Shown: positions 8,518 to 15,718 of the stretch, piece after piece
Layout of the letters: each line of letters begins with the position of its first letter
Numbering within the stretch: the stretch's first letter is position 1
NCBI GenBank assembly: GCA_900540995.1
Contig: UQHO01000029.1
Location: 1-27,272, forward strand
Source of the DNA: an uncultured Collinsella sp.
GTDB taxonomy: Bacteria > Actinomycetota > Coriobacteriia > Coriobacteriales > Coriobacteriaceae
DNA length: 27,272 nucleotides
Direction of reading: 5' to 3'
The notes under the pieces: model-generated
What the model was told of the DNA's origin: nothing
Seen by the model: only the letters and a program-made list of their open reading frames with translations
Database searches by the model: none
Translations under genes and position numbers: made by a program

Positions 8518-9476
8518 GCAATGCCCGCTCGACGAAGGCCCATACGGATCAGGCTGTCACAGACCTGCGGGAACGTCATGTCGTCGGTGTGGCGGATCTC
8601 ATCCGGATACAGCGACGTATCGGTCATGCCGGGAATGGTATTGGTCTCGAGGATAACGGGGCCGTCCTCGCTCACAATAAAGTCGCTGCGCGAGATACCC
8701 AGGCAACCGAGGGCCTTGTGAGCGGCACAGGCAAGTTCCTGAGCGCGAGCGTAATTCTCGGGTGAAATCTGCGCCGGAATGCGATGGATATCCGTAGGGT
8801 CGACATACTTCACGTCCAGATCGTAGAACTCGCAGTCCTCGGGCTTACGAATCTCGACAATCGGCAGGGCGCGCACGTCATCTTCGCCGTATACGCCGAC
8901 GGTGATCTCGGTACCCTCGATGCACTTCTCGACCAGCACTTTGTCGCCGTACTCAAACGCCTTGGCGATTGCCGCGGGCAGCTCGGAGGGCTCATGGACC
9001 AGGGAAATGCCATAGCTGGAACCGTTGACGGCCGGCTTCACAAAGCAGCGCTCGCCACAAACCTCGACGATATGATCGATATCGACTTCATCGCCCACCT
9101 CGAGCGCAAGGCCGGGGGCAATGGGAATGCCCGCCTTGGCGTATAGGAGCTTAGAGACCTCCTTGTCGGCACCGCAGGCGCTGGCAAGTACGCCCGAGGC
9201 CGTGTAGGGGATACCCAGGGTCTCCATGGCACCCTGCATGGCGCCATCCTCACCGCCGGCGCCGTGCATGGCGATAAATGCCACATCGAATCCGCCGGTC
9301 GCCATGGTTACCATAAAGTCATCAGCGGCCGTGTCAAGCAGCTCCACCGAGGTGTAGCCGGCTTCCTTCAGTGCCACCACAACGTTCTTTCCCGAATCGA
9401 GCGAGATCTCGCGCTCGGCGGAATGACCGCCCGCCAAGACCGCTACGTGCATGTTCTCTAGGCTTTTACCCGGCAT
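8511..9476 (-). CDS. ddl: D-alanine--D-alanine ligase
   Basis: The protein has 321 residues, with a strong GAGGAGGAG site before the ATG at 9476. The enzyme joins two D-alanines using ATP in the cytoplasm, giving the dipeptide end of the peptidoglycan stem. Seen motifs are the N-terminal VAVLAGGHSAEREISL (11-26), HGAGGEDG (71-78), the ATP-grasp lysine region CFVKPAVNGSSYGIS (144-158), and the metal ligands Asp265, Glu277 and Asn279 (ILETNTIPGM). Lys223-Tyr224 match the KY pair of the omega loop; in this family Tyr there goes with D-Ala rather than D-lactate specificity. So a normal, vancomycin-sensitive dipeptide is predicted. It is the first gene of a two-gene unit with dinG. Confidence 0.93.
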   Translation of the reverse strand: MPGKSLENMHVAVLAGGHSAEREISLDSGKNVVVALKEAGYTSVELLDTAADDFMVTMATGGFDVAFIAMHGAGGEDGAMQGAMETLGIPYTASGVLASACGADKEVSKLLYAKAGIPIAPGLALEVGDEVDIDHIVEVCGERCFVKPAVNGSSYGISLVHEPSELPAAIAKAFEYGDKVLVEKCIEGTEITVGVYGEDDVRALPIVEIRKPEDCEFYDLDVKYVDPTDIHRIPAQISPENYARAQELACAAHKALGCLGISRSDFIVSEDGPVILETNTIPGMTDTSLYPDEIRHTDDMTFPQVCDSLIRMGLRRAGIAC

Positions 9477-9561
9477 GGGCAGACTCCTCCTCTATAATTT
9501 CTGCAGCTGATACCATATTGTAGCGATACCCTCTACGTTTCCCCAAAATCGAAAGGCTTCC
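9477..9561. promoter_or_regulatory. Divergent ddl / rlmN promoter region
   Basis: On the plus strand TATAAT at 9493-9498 is a perfect -10 hexamer, about 60 bases before rlmN. The -35 at the right distance (CCGGCA, 9470-9475) matches only half of TTGACA and overlaps the ddl start codon. On the minus strand TACAAT at 9517-9522 could be the ddl -10, again without a clear -35. The two promoters would be back to back within 85 bases. Confidence 0.4.
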
Positions 9562-10614
9562 ATGAATCCCAGGACTAAATCTCAGGACATTCGCGACTTG
9601 AGCCAAAACGATATTCGCGAGCTCGTGGCCGAACTTGGCCAGCCCGCCTTCCGCGCGAAGCAGCTCATCGAATGGGTCTTTGAGAAGAACGTTTGTTCGT
9701 TTGACGATATGACCAACCTTCCCAAGGCTTTCCGTGAGCAGCTTAAAGAGGCTTTTGCCTTTGATACGCCGACTGAACTCACCAAGCAGGTTTCCAAAGA
9801 TGGCTCGCGCAAGTATCTGCTCGAGTACCACGATGGCATTTCCGTCGAGACTGTCGGCATGCCCCGTCGTAACAAGCTTTCCGTCTGCGTTTCCACCCAG
9901 GCAGGCTGCGGCATGGGCTGCGCCTTTTGCGCTACCGGTCTCAACGGCCTCAAGCGCTCTCTGACCGCTCAAGAGATCGTCGACCAGGTGCTTCATGTAT
10001 CCAACGACTTTGGCGAGCGTGCCACAAGCGTTGTCTTCATGGGCCAGGGCGAGCCGTTTGCCAACTACGACGAGGTTCTCAAGGCACTGCGTATCCTCAA
10101 CGACCCCGATGGCATCGGTATCGGCGCTCGTCACCTCACCGTCTCTACCAGCGGCGTTATTCCCGGTATTCGCAAATTTGCCGATATCCCCGAGCAGTTC
10201 ACGCTTGCCGTTTCCCTGCATTCCGCCATCCAGTCGACGCGCAATAAGCTCATGCCCGGTGTTAAGAAGTACACGCTGCTTCGCCTTCACGAAGCGCTTC
10301 AGCTCTACACCGAGAAGACTGGCCGCCGCCCGACCTATGAGTATGCCATGATCGAAGGCGTCAACGATACGAATCCCGAGATGCAGGCGCTCTGCGACTT
10401 TTGCGAGGGAACGCTGTGCCACGTTAACCTGATTCAGCTTAACGACATCGAGGGCAGCCCGCTCAAGCCGTCGCCGATTCATAAGGTTGAGGATCTTCAG
10501 CGTCGTCTTGAGTCCCGTGGCATCGAGACCACGATTCGTAACTCCCGTGGTAACGATATTGACGCCGCTTGTGGACAGCTGAAGCAGCGCTTCAAAGTTC
10601 AGAAGAACGCATAG
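9562..10614 (+). CDS. rlmN: Dual-specificity RNA methyltransferase RlmN (23S rRNA A2503, some tRNA A37)
   Basis: The protein has 350 residues, the usual family length. It is a radical SAM enzyme that adds a methyl group to C2 of adenine 2503 in 23S rRNA and of adenine 37 in some tRNAs, tuning the peptidyl transferase centre. The iron-sulfur motif CxxxCxxC is Cys116, Cys120 and Cys123 (AGCGMGCAFC). Cys109 and Cys337 occupy the positions of the two extra cysteines that carry the methyl intermediate and resolve the RNA adduct. VVFMGQGEPFANYDEVLKAL is the SAM-binding GEP motif. The gene runs toward the origin, against the direction of replication, and ends just before a strong hairpin. Absence of a Cfr-like layout and the conserved context support RlmN rather than Cfr. 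Confidence 0.95.
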   Translation: MNPRTKSQDIRDLSQNDIRELVAELGQPAFRAKQLIEWVFEKNVCSFDDMTNLPKAFREQLKEAFAFDTPTELTKQVSKDGSRKYLLEYHDGISVETVGMPRRNKLSVCVSTQAGCGMGCAFCATGLNGLKRSLTAQEIVDQVLHVSNDFGERATSVVFMGQGEPFANYDEVLKALRILNDPDGIGIGARHLTVSTSGVIPGIRKFADIPEQFTLAVSLHSAIQSTRNKLMPGVKKYTLLRLHEALQLYTEKTGRRPTYEYAMIEGVNDTNPEMQALCDFCEGTLCHVNLIQLNDIEGSPLKPSPIHKVEDLQRRLESRGIETTIRNSRGNDIDAACGQLKQRFKVQKNA

Positions 10615-10632
10615 GGGAGTCGCACCCCAATA

Positions 10633-10648
10633 CGTTTCATGTGAAACA
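10633..10648. promoter_or_regulatory. Degenerate parS-like site downstream of rlmN
   Basis: CGTTTCATGTGAAACA differs from the bacterial parS consensus TGTTTCACGTGAAACA at two positions (first base, and CACGTG to CATGTG). It lies between the rlmN stop codon and its terminator, 2.2 kb from the three perfect sites. ParB binding is plausible but weaker than at the perfect sites. Confidence 0.45.
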
Positions 10649-10653
10649 TCGAA

Positions 10654-10690
10654 CGGCCCCGGTTGCAGGATATGCAACCGGGGCCGTTTC
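10654..10690 (+). terminator. Terminator of rlmN
   Basis: A perfect 14-bp stem pairs CGGCCCCGGTTGCA (10654-10667) with TGCAACCGGGGCCG (10673-10686), with a five-base loop, followed by TTTC. The T-run is short but the stem is very stable. It lies 39 bases after the rlmN stop. Confidence 0.75.
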
Positions 10691-10743
10691 ATTTATTGAC
10701 CTCAATTTTGGACCAGCTGCTACCTTTCCCATTTTTTACGGAC

Positions 10744-10784
10744 AAAATAAGGGGCCCTTGTCTCATGAATCAGACAAGGGCCCC
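10744..10784 (-). terminator. Terminator of the rsmG-parA-parB unit
   Basis: A 13-bp stem pairs GGGGCCCTTGTCT (10751-10763) with AGACAAGGGCCCC (10772-10784). Read on the minus strand it is followed by TTATTTTG. It lies 30 bases past the stop of the last minus-strand gene. The plus side is A-rich too, so some bidirectional action is possible. Confidence 0.7.
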
Positions 10785-10805
10785 TCAAAATATGCAGGGT
10801 AATTG

Positions 10806-10817
10806 TTAGGTACCTAA
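10806..10817. repeat. 12-bp palindrome TTAGGTACCTAA, copy 1
   Basis: This perfect palindrome overlaps the stop codon of the small membrane protein gene after parB. An identical copy lies at 14310-14321 upstream of khpB. Both are preceded by G on the plus strand. No further copy was found in the window. Confidence 0.6.
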
Positions 10818-11068
10818 TAGCCTACATTTTCCCATTGGTTGCTAACCCAACCTTGATTAATCTTAGGATTTTTCGTTACCTGAGCAGTGCGCATGGCAAC
10901 ATCTTCTGTCATAACATCCATTTTCTTTTTGGAAGTATCGACGATATCTTGCGCGCCACGAAGCAAACGACCTCTAAGTTCATCGTCTGTCGCGATCTTA
11001 TATCCAGCAAAGGCACCAGCTGCGATAGTCGTCGCCAATGCAATCGCTGTTAAAATCTTATTCCTCAT
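10814..11068 (-). CDS. Small membrane-anchored protein of YtxH-like appearance
   Basis: The protein has 84 residues from the ATG at 11068, chosen because AAGGAGG lies five bases upstream. Residues about 3-24 are a hydrophobic N-terminal segment (ILTAIALATTIAAGAFAGYK). A charged region with Lys/Asp/Glu and a C-terminal polar tail follow. This shape, one short membrane anchor and a soluble amphipathic tail, recalls YtxH-type proteins of unknown role, but the match is by general character only. Its start and ribosome-binding site lie inside the last codons of parB (11-base overlap), so it is translated from the parAB transcript. It is the last gene before a strong terminator. Confidence 0.65.
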   Translation of the reverse strand: MRNKILTAIALATTIAAGAFAGYKIATDDELRGRLLRGAQDIVDTSKKKMDVMTEDVAMRTAQVTKNPKINQGWVSNQWENVGY

Positions 11069-11963
11069 CTTGGCCTCCTTGATCAAACTGAATCATTTCG
11101 CCAAGAATACGAGAGAGCTCTTCCTCGTCCTTAAACTCAATCTCAATCTTATTCTTTCCACGCGAGCTCTTCACGCGCACGTTGGTATTAAATACCTGAC
11201 GAAGTACACGCGCAGCCTTTTTAAAAGACTGAGGCGTTGCAGGCCTCGGCGTCTTAGGCGTCTCTCCGGCAGAAAACAATGGAGCAAGATTTTCTGTCGC
11301 TCTTACGGAAAGGCCCTCCGCAACAACCTTCTCTGCAAGTCGAATTCGAACATCCTCATAGGGAACTGCAAGAATCGCACGTGCATGACCAGCAGTAAGT
11401 TTGCCCTCAAAAATCATCTGCTGAACAACTTCGGGGAGATCGAGAAGGCGTAGCGAGTTTGTAATTGCAGAGCGTGACTTGCTGACTGCCCTCGACAATG
11501 CTTCCTGGGTCATACCGCTGGCATCGATAAGCTGGCGATAGCCTTTAGCCTCTTCGACGGGATTCAAATCAGAACGCTGAAGGTTTTCGATAAGAGCAAG
11601 AGCAAGCATCTCTTCATCATTAACATCTTTAATGATGACAGGCAGCTCCTCAAGACCAGCAAGCTTTGACGCCTGGTAACGACGCTCACCAGCGATGATC
11701 TCATAGCCGTTTCCATGCTTGCGAACCAATAGCGGCTGCAAAACGCCATGTTCTTGGATTGACTCGCTCAACTCGCGAAGTTCAGTTTCGTTAAAGTGAA
11801 TTCGCGGCTGGTTAGGGTTGGGAACAATATCCTCAATAGGTAGTTTCGTTTCAGATGCAGCCTTTGAAGCGGATGCAGCCGAACCACCGGTCTCATACTC
11901 GGCCTCTGAGACCAAAGCATTGAGTCCACGTCCCAATCCGCCACGTTTCTTTGCACTAGGCAC
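11058..11963 (-). CDS. parB: Chromosome partitioning protein ParB
   Basis: The protein has 301 residues and a GTG start overlapping the end of parA by eight bases. ParB is a CTP-dependent DNA clamp that loads at parS and spreads, marking the origin for ParA-driven segregation and for SMC loading. The N-terminal RGGLGRGLNAL (7-17) is the conserved ParA-stimulating region. The CTP-binding motif GERRYQ is at 92-97 and ENLQR at 126-130. The parS-reading helix-turn-helix is at about 151-175 (MTQEALSRAVSKSRSAITNS). The C-terminal dimer domain is acidic. Three perfect parS sites lie 0.8 kb away, upstream of parA. Confidence 0.96.
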   Translation of the reverse strand: MPSAKKRGGLGRGLNALVSEAEYETGGSAASASKAASETKLPIEDIVPNPNQPRIHFNETELRELSESIQEHGVLQPLLVRKHGNGYEIIAGERRYQASKLAGLEELPVIIKDVNDEEMLALALIENLQRSDLNPVEEAKGYRQLIDASGMTQEALSRAVSKSRSAITNSLRLLDLPEVVQQMIFEGKLTAGHARAILAVPYEDVRIRLAEKVVAEGLSVRATENLAPLFSAGETPKTPRPATPQSFKKAARVLRQVFNTNVRVKSSRGKNKIEIEFKDEEELSRILGEMIQFDQGGQDEE

Positions 11964-12756
11964 GCTTGATCACCTCTTTTGCAAGGTTCATATACGCTTT
12001 TGCACCCTTATTTTGAGGTGCATAGGTAATTACCGGTTCTCCAAAAGACGGAGCTTCGGAGATTTTAACCGTACGGGGGATCAGCGTTTTAAACGCCTTG
12101 TCACCAAAGTACGATTGAACCTCCTCAACAACCTGATTCGACAGAGAAGTACGCGAGTCATACATAGTCATAAGCACGCCATAGGTGTCTAAGCCCTTAT
12201 TCAGACGTGATTTGACCATCTTCATTGACTCAAGCAGCTTCGTAACGCCCTCGAGTGCATAATACTCGCACTGGATTGGAATCAAAACGCTGTCTGCTGC
12301 TGTCAAGGCGTTGATGGTAAGCAAGCCGAGCGAAGGAGGACAGTCAATGAAAATGAAATCGAACTCGTCCTGAATCGGCTCAAGCAAATCTTTGAGGCGG
12401 GTTTCACGAGCAATTGCGCTTACGAGCTCAATTTCGGCGCCTGCAAGCTGAATTGTAGCCGGAATTACGAATACCTTTTTGCAATTTGTATCAAGAACAA
12501 GCGATTCTGCCGGCACATCATTCAACAATGCATCATAAATGCAGTGATCAAGATCTTCTTTTTCAATTCCGAATCCACTTGTGCTGTTTCCCTGCGGATC
12601 AAAATCGACAATCAGAGTCTTACGACCCTGTTCACCCAGTGCTGCTGCAAGGTTTACAGCCGTCGTTGACTTACCGACGCCGCCTTTTTGATTGATGATT
12701 GCAATGATACGCGTGTCTTTTGCGCTCTTAGAACGCTTAACGTCGCGAAATCCCAC
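11956..12756 (-). CDS. parA: Chromosome partitioning ATPase ParA (Soj)
   Basis: The protein has 266 residues and a GTG start with AGGAGGG four bases upstream. It is a deviant Walker ATPase that dimerises on DNA with ATP and moves ParB-bound origins apart; in some bacteria it also acts on DnaA. KGGVGKST at 24-31 is the deviant Walker A motif with the signature lysine (Lys24). FDPQGNSTSGFGI and FIFIDCPPSLGLLTINAL are the A' and B motifs. The first 15 residues are a short basic extension. It forms an overlapping pair with parB, and its leader contains the parS cluster, so ParB could influence its transcription. Confidence 0.96.
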   Translation of the reverse strand: MGFRDVKRSKSAKDTRIIAIINQKGGVGKSTTAVNLAAALGEQGRKTLIVDFDPQGNSTSGFGIEKEDLDHCIYDALLNDVPAESLVLDTNCKKVFVIPATIQLAGAEIELVSAIARETRLKDLLEPIQDEFDFIFIDCPPSLGLLTINALTAADSVLIPIQCEYYALEGVTKLLESMKMVKSRLNKGLDTYGVLMTMYDSRTSLSNQVVEEVQSYFGDKAFKTLIPRTVKISEAPSFGEPVITYAPQNKGAKAYMNLAKEVIKRA

Positions 12757-12795
12757 GGTCCCTCCTGGTGTGTATTAAAGCTGTCAAACGGAGGA

Positions 12796-12811
12796 TGTTT
12801 CACGTGAAACA
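12796..12811. promoter_or_regulatory. parS site 1
   Basis: TGTTTCACGTGAAACA is an exact match to the bacterial parS consensus, a perfect 16-bp palindrome (18 bp with flanking A/T). It lies about 40 bases upstream of the parA start codon. Confidence 0.95.
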
Positions 12812-12834
12812 TTCCGATTCGATATCAACCGCCA

Positions 12835-12850
12835 TGTTTCACGTGAAACA
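12835..12850. promoter_or_regulatory. parS site 2
   Basis: This is an exact TGTTTCACGTGAAACA palindrome, 39 bases from site 1 counted start to start. Confidence 0.95.
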
Positions 12851-12873
12851 CTGCAAGTTGTTAGTATCCATTA

Positions 12874-12889
12874 TGTTTCACGTGAAACA
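12874..12889. promoter_or_regulatory. parS site 3
   Basis: This is an exact TGTTTCACGTGAAACA palindrome, again 39 bases from site 2. It ends one base before the rsmG stop codon. Confidence 0.95.
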
Positions 12890-12890
12890 T

Positions 12891-13628
12891 CTAGGCAAGC
12901 GGATTCTTCTTTGCCATGCCATTTGCACGAGGCAATGAAACGGATGCTGGATGACTTTTCTTAAGAACAATGAACTCCCTGTGACCCAAGTCATCAGGCA
13001 AATCGATTGCGTTATTCAGAAGCAAAGTGAAGCCGCAAATCTTAGCTGCTGACATGCCGGAAGCAAGCTCATCATCCGAAGGATTACCCTTAGTTATAAC
13101 AAATAGCCCTCCATCCTTGAGGTACGGAGCCGCATACTCAACAAGAATCGGTAGAGGAGCCAGTGCGCGGGCGGTTACGACAGAGAACTGCTTCTTGTGG
13201 CTTCGAGCATATTCTTCAAGACGATCATGAACCGCATGAGCATGTTTCAATCCAAGAGTATGGACAAAAGAATTGACAGCATCAACCTTCTTGCCAACAG
13301 AGTCAATATAAGTAGCTTTACGATGCGTGGCTATGGTTAACGGAACACCAGGGAAGCCCGCACCTGTTCCCATATCAAGCAAAGCTCCCTCTGGAGCCTT
13401 ATTGATATAGGGAAGCAAAACAAGTGAGTCGAGGATATGAAGTACTGCAGCATCTTCTACGTTAAGAATACGGGTGAGATTCGTTGTCTTATTTGTTTCA
13501 AGAACCAAATCCAAATGCAGAATACATTTCCTCAGCTCAACATCAGTTACGCTCAAGGAATACTCTTTGCAATAGGAAGTTAGACGACTCAGCATCTCAT
13601 CAGCCTGCTGATCAGTAAGCACTAACAA
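12891..13628 (-). CDS. rsmG: 16S rRNA (guanine-527 N7)-methyltransferase RsmG
   Basis: The protein has 245 residues from a TTG at 13628, chosen because AAGGAG lies six bases upstream. The frame is open to another TTG at 13676, but that lies in the T-run of the preceding terminator and has no start signal; a GTG at 13622 is also possible. RsmG methylates G527 of 16S rRNA using SAM. The SAM-binding motif LLDMGTGAGFPGVPL is clear, as are the downstream SVVTARALAPLPILVEY and GGLFVITKG motifs. Loss of this enzyme gives low-level streptomycin resistance in other bacteria. Position between khpB and parA is the classic origin-region order. The C-terminal 20 residues are a polar extension. Confidence 0.93.
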   Translation of the reverse strand: MLVLTDQQADEMLSRLTSYCKEYSLSVTDVELRKCILHLDLVLETNKTTNLTRILNVEDAAVLHILDSLVLLPYINKAPEGALLDMGTGAGFPGVPLTIATHRKATYIDSVGKKVDAVNSFVHTLGLKHAHAVHDRLEEYARSHKKQFSVVTARALAPLPILVEYAAPYLKDGGLFVITKGNPSDDELASGMSAAKICGFTLLLNNAIDLPDDLGHREFIVLKKSHPASVSLPRANGMAKKNPLA

Positions 13629-13673
13629 CGAAAGCTCCTTTCTGACAAAAATCAGTGTATCGAGAACTTTTGA

Positions 13674-13706
13674 CAAAAAAAGGGGACGTGGAAACCACGT
13701 CCCCTT
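13674..13706 (-). terminator. Terminator of the rpmH-khpB unit
   Basis: Read on the minus strand, GGGGACGTGG and CCACGTCCCC form a perfect 10-bp stem with a TTT loop (13682-13704), followed by seven T (13675-13681). It lies about 20 bases after the khpB stop and separates the ribosomal/insertase genes from the rsmG-par genes. Confidence 0.9.
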
Positions 13707-13724
13707 AGCATAAGCTCGAGTAGA

Positions 13725-14294
13725 TTATCGAGCAACAATCACCACATGGCGATCAGGGTCAGAACCCTCAGAATGAGTATCAACGGCATCATTGCCACGA
13801 AGTGCAATGTGAACCAGTCGGCGCTCGTAGGCATTCATGGGCGGAAGCGAAACACTCTTATGAGTGCGAATGGCACGCTCGGCAGCAGACTGAGCCATGG
13901 AGGCAACCTTGTCCTGACGGCGGCTCTTGTATCCCTCGACGTCCACTACAACCGGATACCTAAAGCCAAGCTTGCGGCTCACCAGCAAAGAGAACATAAC
14001 CTGAAGGGCATCAAGGGTGCGACCATGACGGCCAATGAGAACAGCAAGATCGGGAGCCGTTACATCCAGAATCAGCTCACCCTCGTCGCCCTCATACTCA
14101 TCGATGGGAGAGTTGGCGGCATCGAAGTGCGAAAGGATGGAACGCAGGATGGAAATCGCAACATCGGCAATGGTGTCGAGCTCCTCATCGGTCAGCTCTT
14201 CACCAGCCTTGTAGCGCTGTGCAATCTCGGGATAATCGCCCGCGACCTGCGGGGCAACCTCCTCAAGCATATCCTCGATGATCTCTTCAGACAT
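13725..14294 (-). CDS. khpB: RNA-binding protein KhpB/Jag (KH and R3H domains)
   Basis: The protein has 189 residues from the ATG at 14294, with TTGGAG about seven bases upstream. The KH domain centres on the GRHG loop (LAVLIGRHGRTLDALQ, about residues 86-101). The R3H domain is C-terminal, with ERRLVH as its Arg-x3-His-like core and a final DRHVVIVAR strand. KhpB forms a complex with KhpA and binds many RNAs; in Gram-positive bacteria it affects cell elongation and division. The N-terminal Jag_N domain of the longer firmicute proteins is absent; instead there is an acidic stretch of about 60 residues. It follows yidC by 44 bases, the usual arrangement. Confidence 0.92.
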   Translation of the reverse strand: MSEEIIEDMLEEVAPQVAGDYPEIAQRYKAGEELTDEELDTIADVAISILRSILSHFDAANSPIDEYEGDEGELILDVTAPDLAVLIGRHGRTLDALQVMFSLLVSRKLGFRYPVVVDVEGYKSRRQDKVASMAQSAAERAIRTHKSVSLPPMNAYERRLVHIALRGNDAVDTHSEGSDPDRHVVIVAR

Positions 14295-14309
14295 AACGTA
14301 CTCCAAAAG

Positions 14310-14321
14310 TTAGGTACCTAA
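14310..14321. repeat. 12-bp palindrome TTAGGTACCTAA, copy 2
   Basis: This is identical to the copy at 10806-10817. It lies between yidC and khpB, upstream of the khpB ribosome-binding site. It could be an operator, an mRNA-processing hairpin or a recombination scar. Confidence 0.6.
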
Positions 14322-14338
14322 ATAAGATTGATATCCCA

Positions 14339-15109
14339 CTACTTCTTCTTGTGCGGGCGCGGCTTCTTCTCGCGACGAGTGACCTCAACCTGCAGCGGAG
14401 CGTTCTTAAGACGCTCCTCTTCATCGGCCTTCGCCTTGTCGATGACCTTCTGTGTCACAAAAATCTGCTGGATAACCTGCCAAGCAGACGAGACGTCGTA
14501 GTACAGCAGAACACCAACGGGAAGGCTCCAGCCCATCCAAAGCATCATGACCGTCATGACAACGGCCATCATACGCATGCTCTGAGCCTGCTGGCCGGTC
14601 TGGTTGCGCGACATGTAGAGCTGCGGAATCAGGGTCAGGACGGCGAACAGGATCAGGCAGACCAGCGCTGGCAGTGCAACCATAAAGCCATCAGCAAAGG
14701 AAGCGCTCGGCGTGGTGGTCAGGTCGGGCAGGATGTTGAAGAACGAGAACGTGCCCTCGTTAAAGTACTGCGGCAGGTTACGCAGCAGCGTAAACAGGGC
14801 AAACAGGATAGGCATCTGAATCAGAAGCGGCAGGCAGCCGGACAGCGGATTGAACTTGTTCTCGCTGTAGAACTTCTGCATCTCCTCGGCCTGACGCTGA
14901 GGATCGTCGGCATAGCGCTCCTGGATCTCGAGCATCTTGGGCTGCAGCACCTGCATGCGAGCCGTCGACTTGGTCGACTTGAGCATGAGCGGCGTCAGCA
15001 GCAGACGGATGATGACCACCAGGATGATGATGGACAGGCCCCAGTCGACCGCAAAGGTCTGGATGAGCTTGAGCAGCTCGAAAAGGATGTTAACGATCCA
15101 ATCCCACAT
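14339..15109 (-). CDS. yidC: Membrane protein insertase YidC/Oxa1
   Basis: The protein has 256 residues, of the Gram-positive short form without the large periplasmic domain. GGAGGA lies eight bases before the ATG. YidC inserts and folds membrane proteins alone or with SecYEG. Five hydrophobic segments are visible: about 5-20, 22-42, 92-112, 138-165 and 180-215. Arg35 in the first core segment (VVIIRLLLTP) matches the positive charge of the substrate groove. A charged cytoplasmic hairpin follows (LQPKMLEIQERYADDPQRQA). The tail ends in a Lys/Arg-rich stretch (RREKKPRPHKKK), typical of ribosome-contacting YidC. There is no lipobox cysteine, unlike SpoIIIJ. Confidence 0.95.
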   Translation of the reverse strand: MWDWIVNILFELLKLIQTFAVDWGLSIIILVVIIRLLLTPLMLKSTKSTARMQVLQPKMLEIQERYADDPQRQAEEMQKFYSENKFNPLSGCLPLLIQMPILFALFTLLRNLPQYFNEGTFSFFNILPDLTTTPSASFADGFMVALPALVCLILFAVLTLIPQLYMSRNQTGQQAQSMRMMAVVMTVMMLWMGWSLPVGVLLYYDVSSAWQVIQQIFVTQKVIDKAKADEEERLKNAPLQVEVTRREKKPRPHKKK

Positions 15110-15138
15110 GTAAGTTTTCCTCCGATAGCGAGTGCCCG

Positions 15139-15363
15139 CTAGGGCACAGGGTCATAACCGCCGACGTGCAGGGGATTGCAGCGAGCGATGCGCCTCACGG
15201 CAAGCCAGCAGCCTCTCAAAACACCGTGCTTCTCAATCGCCTGGACGGCGTATTGCGAGCACGTTGGGTAATAAATGCAGGCGTCAGGCAATAAGGGCGA
15301 AATAACCTGTTGATATATGCGAATAGGAGCGATGGCAACACGTCGCAAAACGTGATTGCTCAT
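15139..15363 (-). CDS. yidD: Membrane protein insertion efficiency factor YidD
   Basis: The protein has 74 residues. The ATG overlaps the rnpA stop in an ATGA junction (15360-15363), so translation is coupled. The family signature is complete: ISPLLPDACIYYPTCSQYA with its paired cysteines, then RCNPLHVGGYDPVP at the end. YidD is a small membrane-associated protein that helps YidC insert proteins, by an unclear mechanism. Its place between rnpA and yidC is conserved in most bacteria. Confidence 0.95.
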   Translation of the reverse strand: MSNHVLRRVAIAPIRIYQQVISPLLPDACIYYPTCSQYAVQAIEKHGVLRGCWLAVRRIARCNPLHVGGYDPVP

Positions 15364-15698
15364 CGCTCCTCCCCAGCAACGCCGGCGCGCTTCATAAGCG
15401 AACGCAACGCCTTGTCCATCTCCTGCGGCGAGGAAATCCTCGTCTTGGGAGTTGCAAACAAGATGATGTCATAACCCGCAACGGGAAATCCGCAGCTGCG
15501 GGCGGCCTCGCGCATCACACGCTTAGATCGGTTGCGCACGACGGCACAACCGAGTCGCTTAGCACCAACGAAGGCGACCCTTCCGGAGCCGCCTTCGCCA
15601 ACCGATTCACATATGGTCATTCGAATCAGAGGGTGATTGAAACGACGCCCCCGACTGAACACATGCTCGAAATCTTGCCGAGACTTAATAGTCTTCAT
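15360..15698 (-). CDS. rnpA: Ribonuclease P protein component
   Basis: The protein has 112 residues. It is the basic protein subunit that helps the RNase P RNA bind and trim the 5' leader of precursor tRNAs. The RNR signature reads VRNRSKRVMREA at about residues 58-69, and the N-terminal FEHVFSRGRRF region matches the leader-binding face. It starts 20 bases after rpmH and has only a weak ribosome-binding site, suggesting translation partly dependent on rpmH. The RNase P RNA gene is not in the window. Confidence 0.94.
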   Translation of the reverse strand: MKTIKSRQDFEHVFSRGRRFNHPLIRMTICESVGEGGSGRVAFVGAKRLGCAVVRNRSKRVMREAARSCGFPVAGYDIILFATPKTRISSPQEMDKALRSLMKRAGVAGEER

Positions 15699-15718
15699 GC
15701 GAGATGTGTGTATCGCTG

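Noticed and set aside
9466..10692. 408-codon minus-strand frame opposite rlmN
   Set aside because: rlmN is certain from its radical SAM motifs; the opposite frame has no recognisable domain.
10569..10802. 77-codon plus-strand frame overlapping the rlmN end
   Set aside because: It runs through the parS-like word and two terminator hairpins and has no start signal.
13629..13676. Longer N-terminus of RsmG starting at 13676
   Set aside because: That TTG lies in the terminator T-run and has no ribosome-binding site; a good AAGGAG supports the start near 13628.
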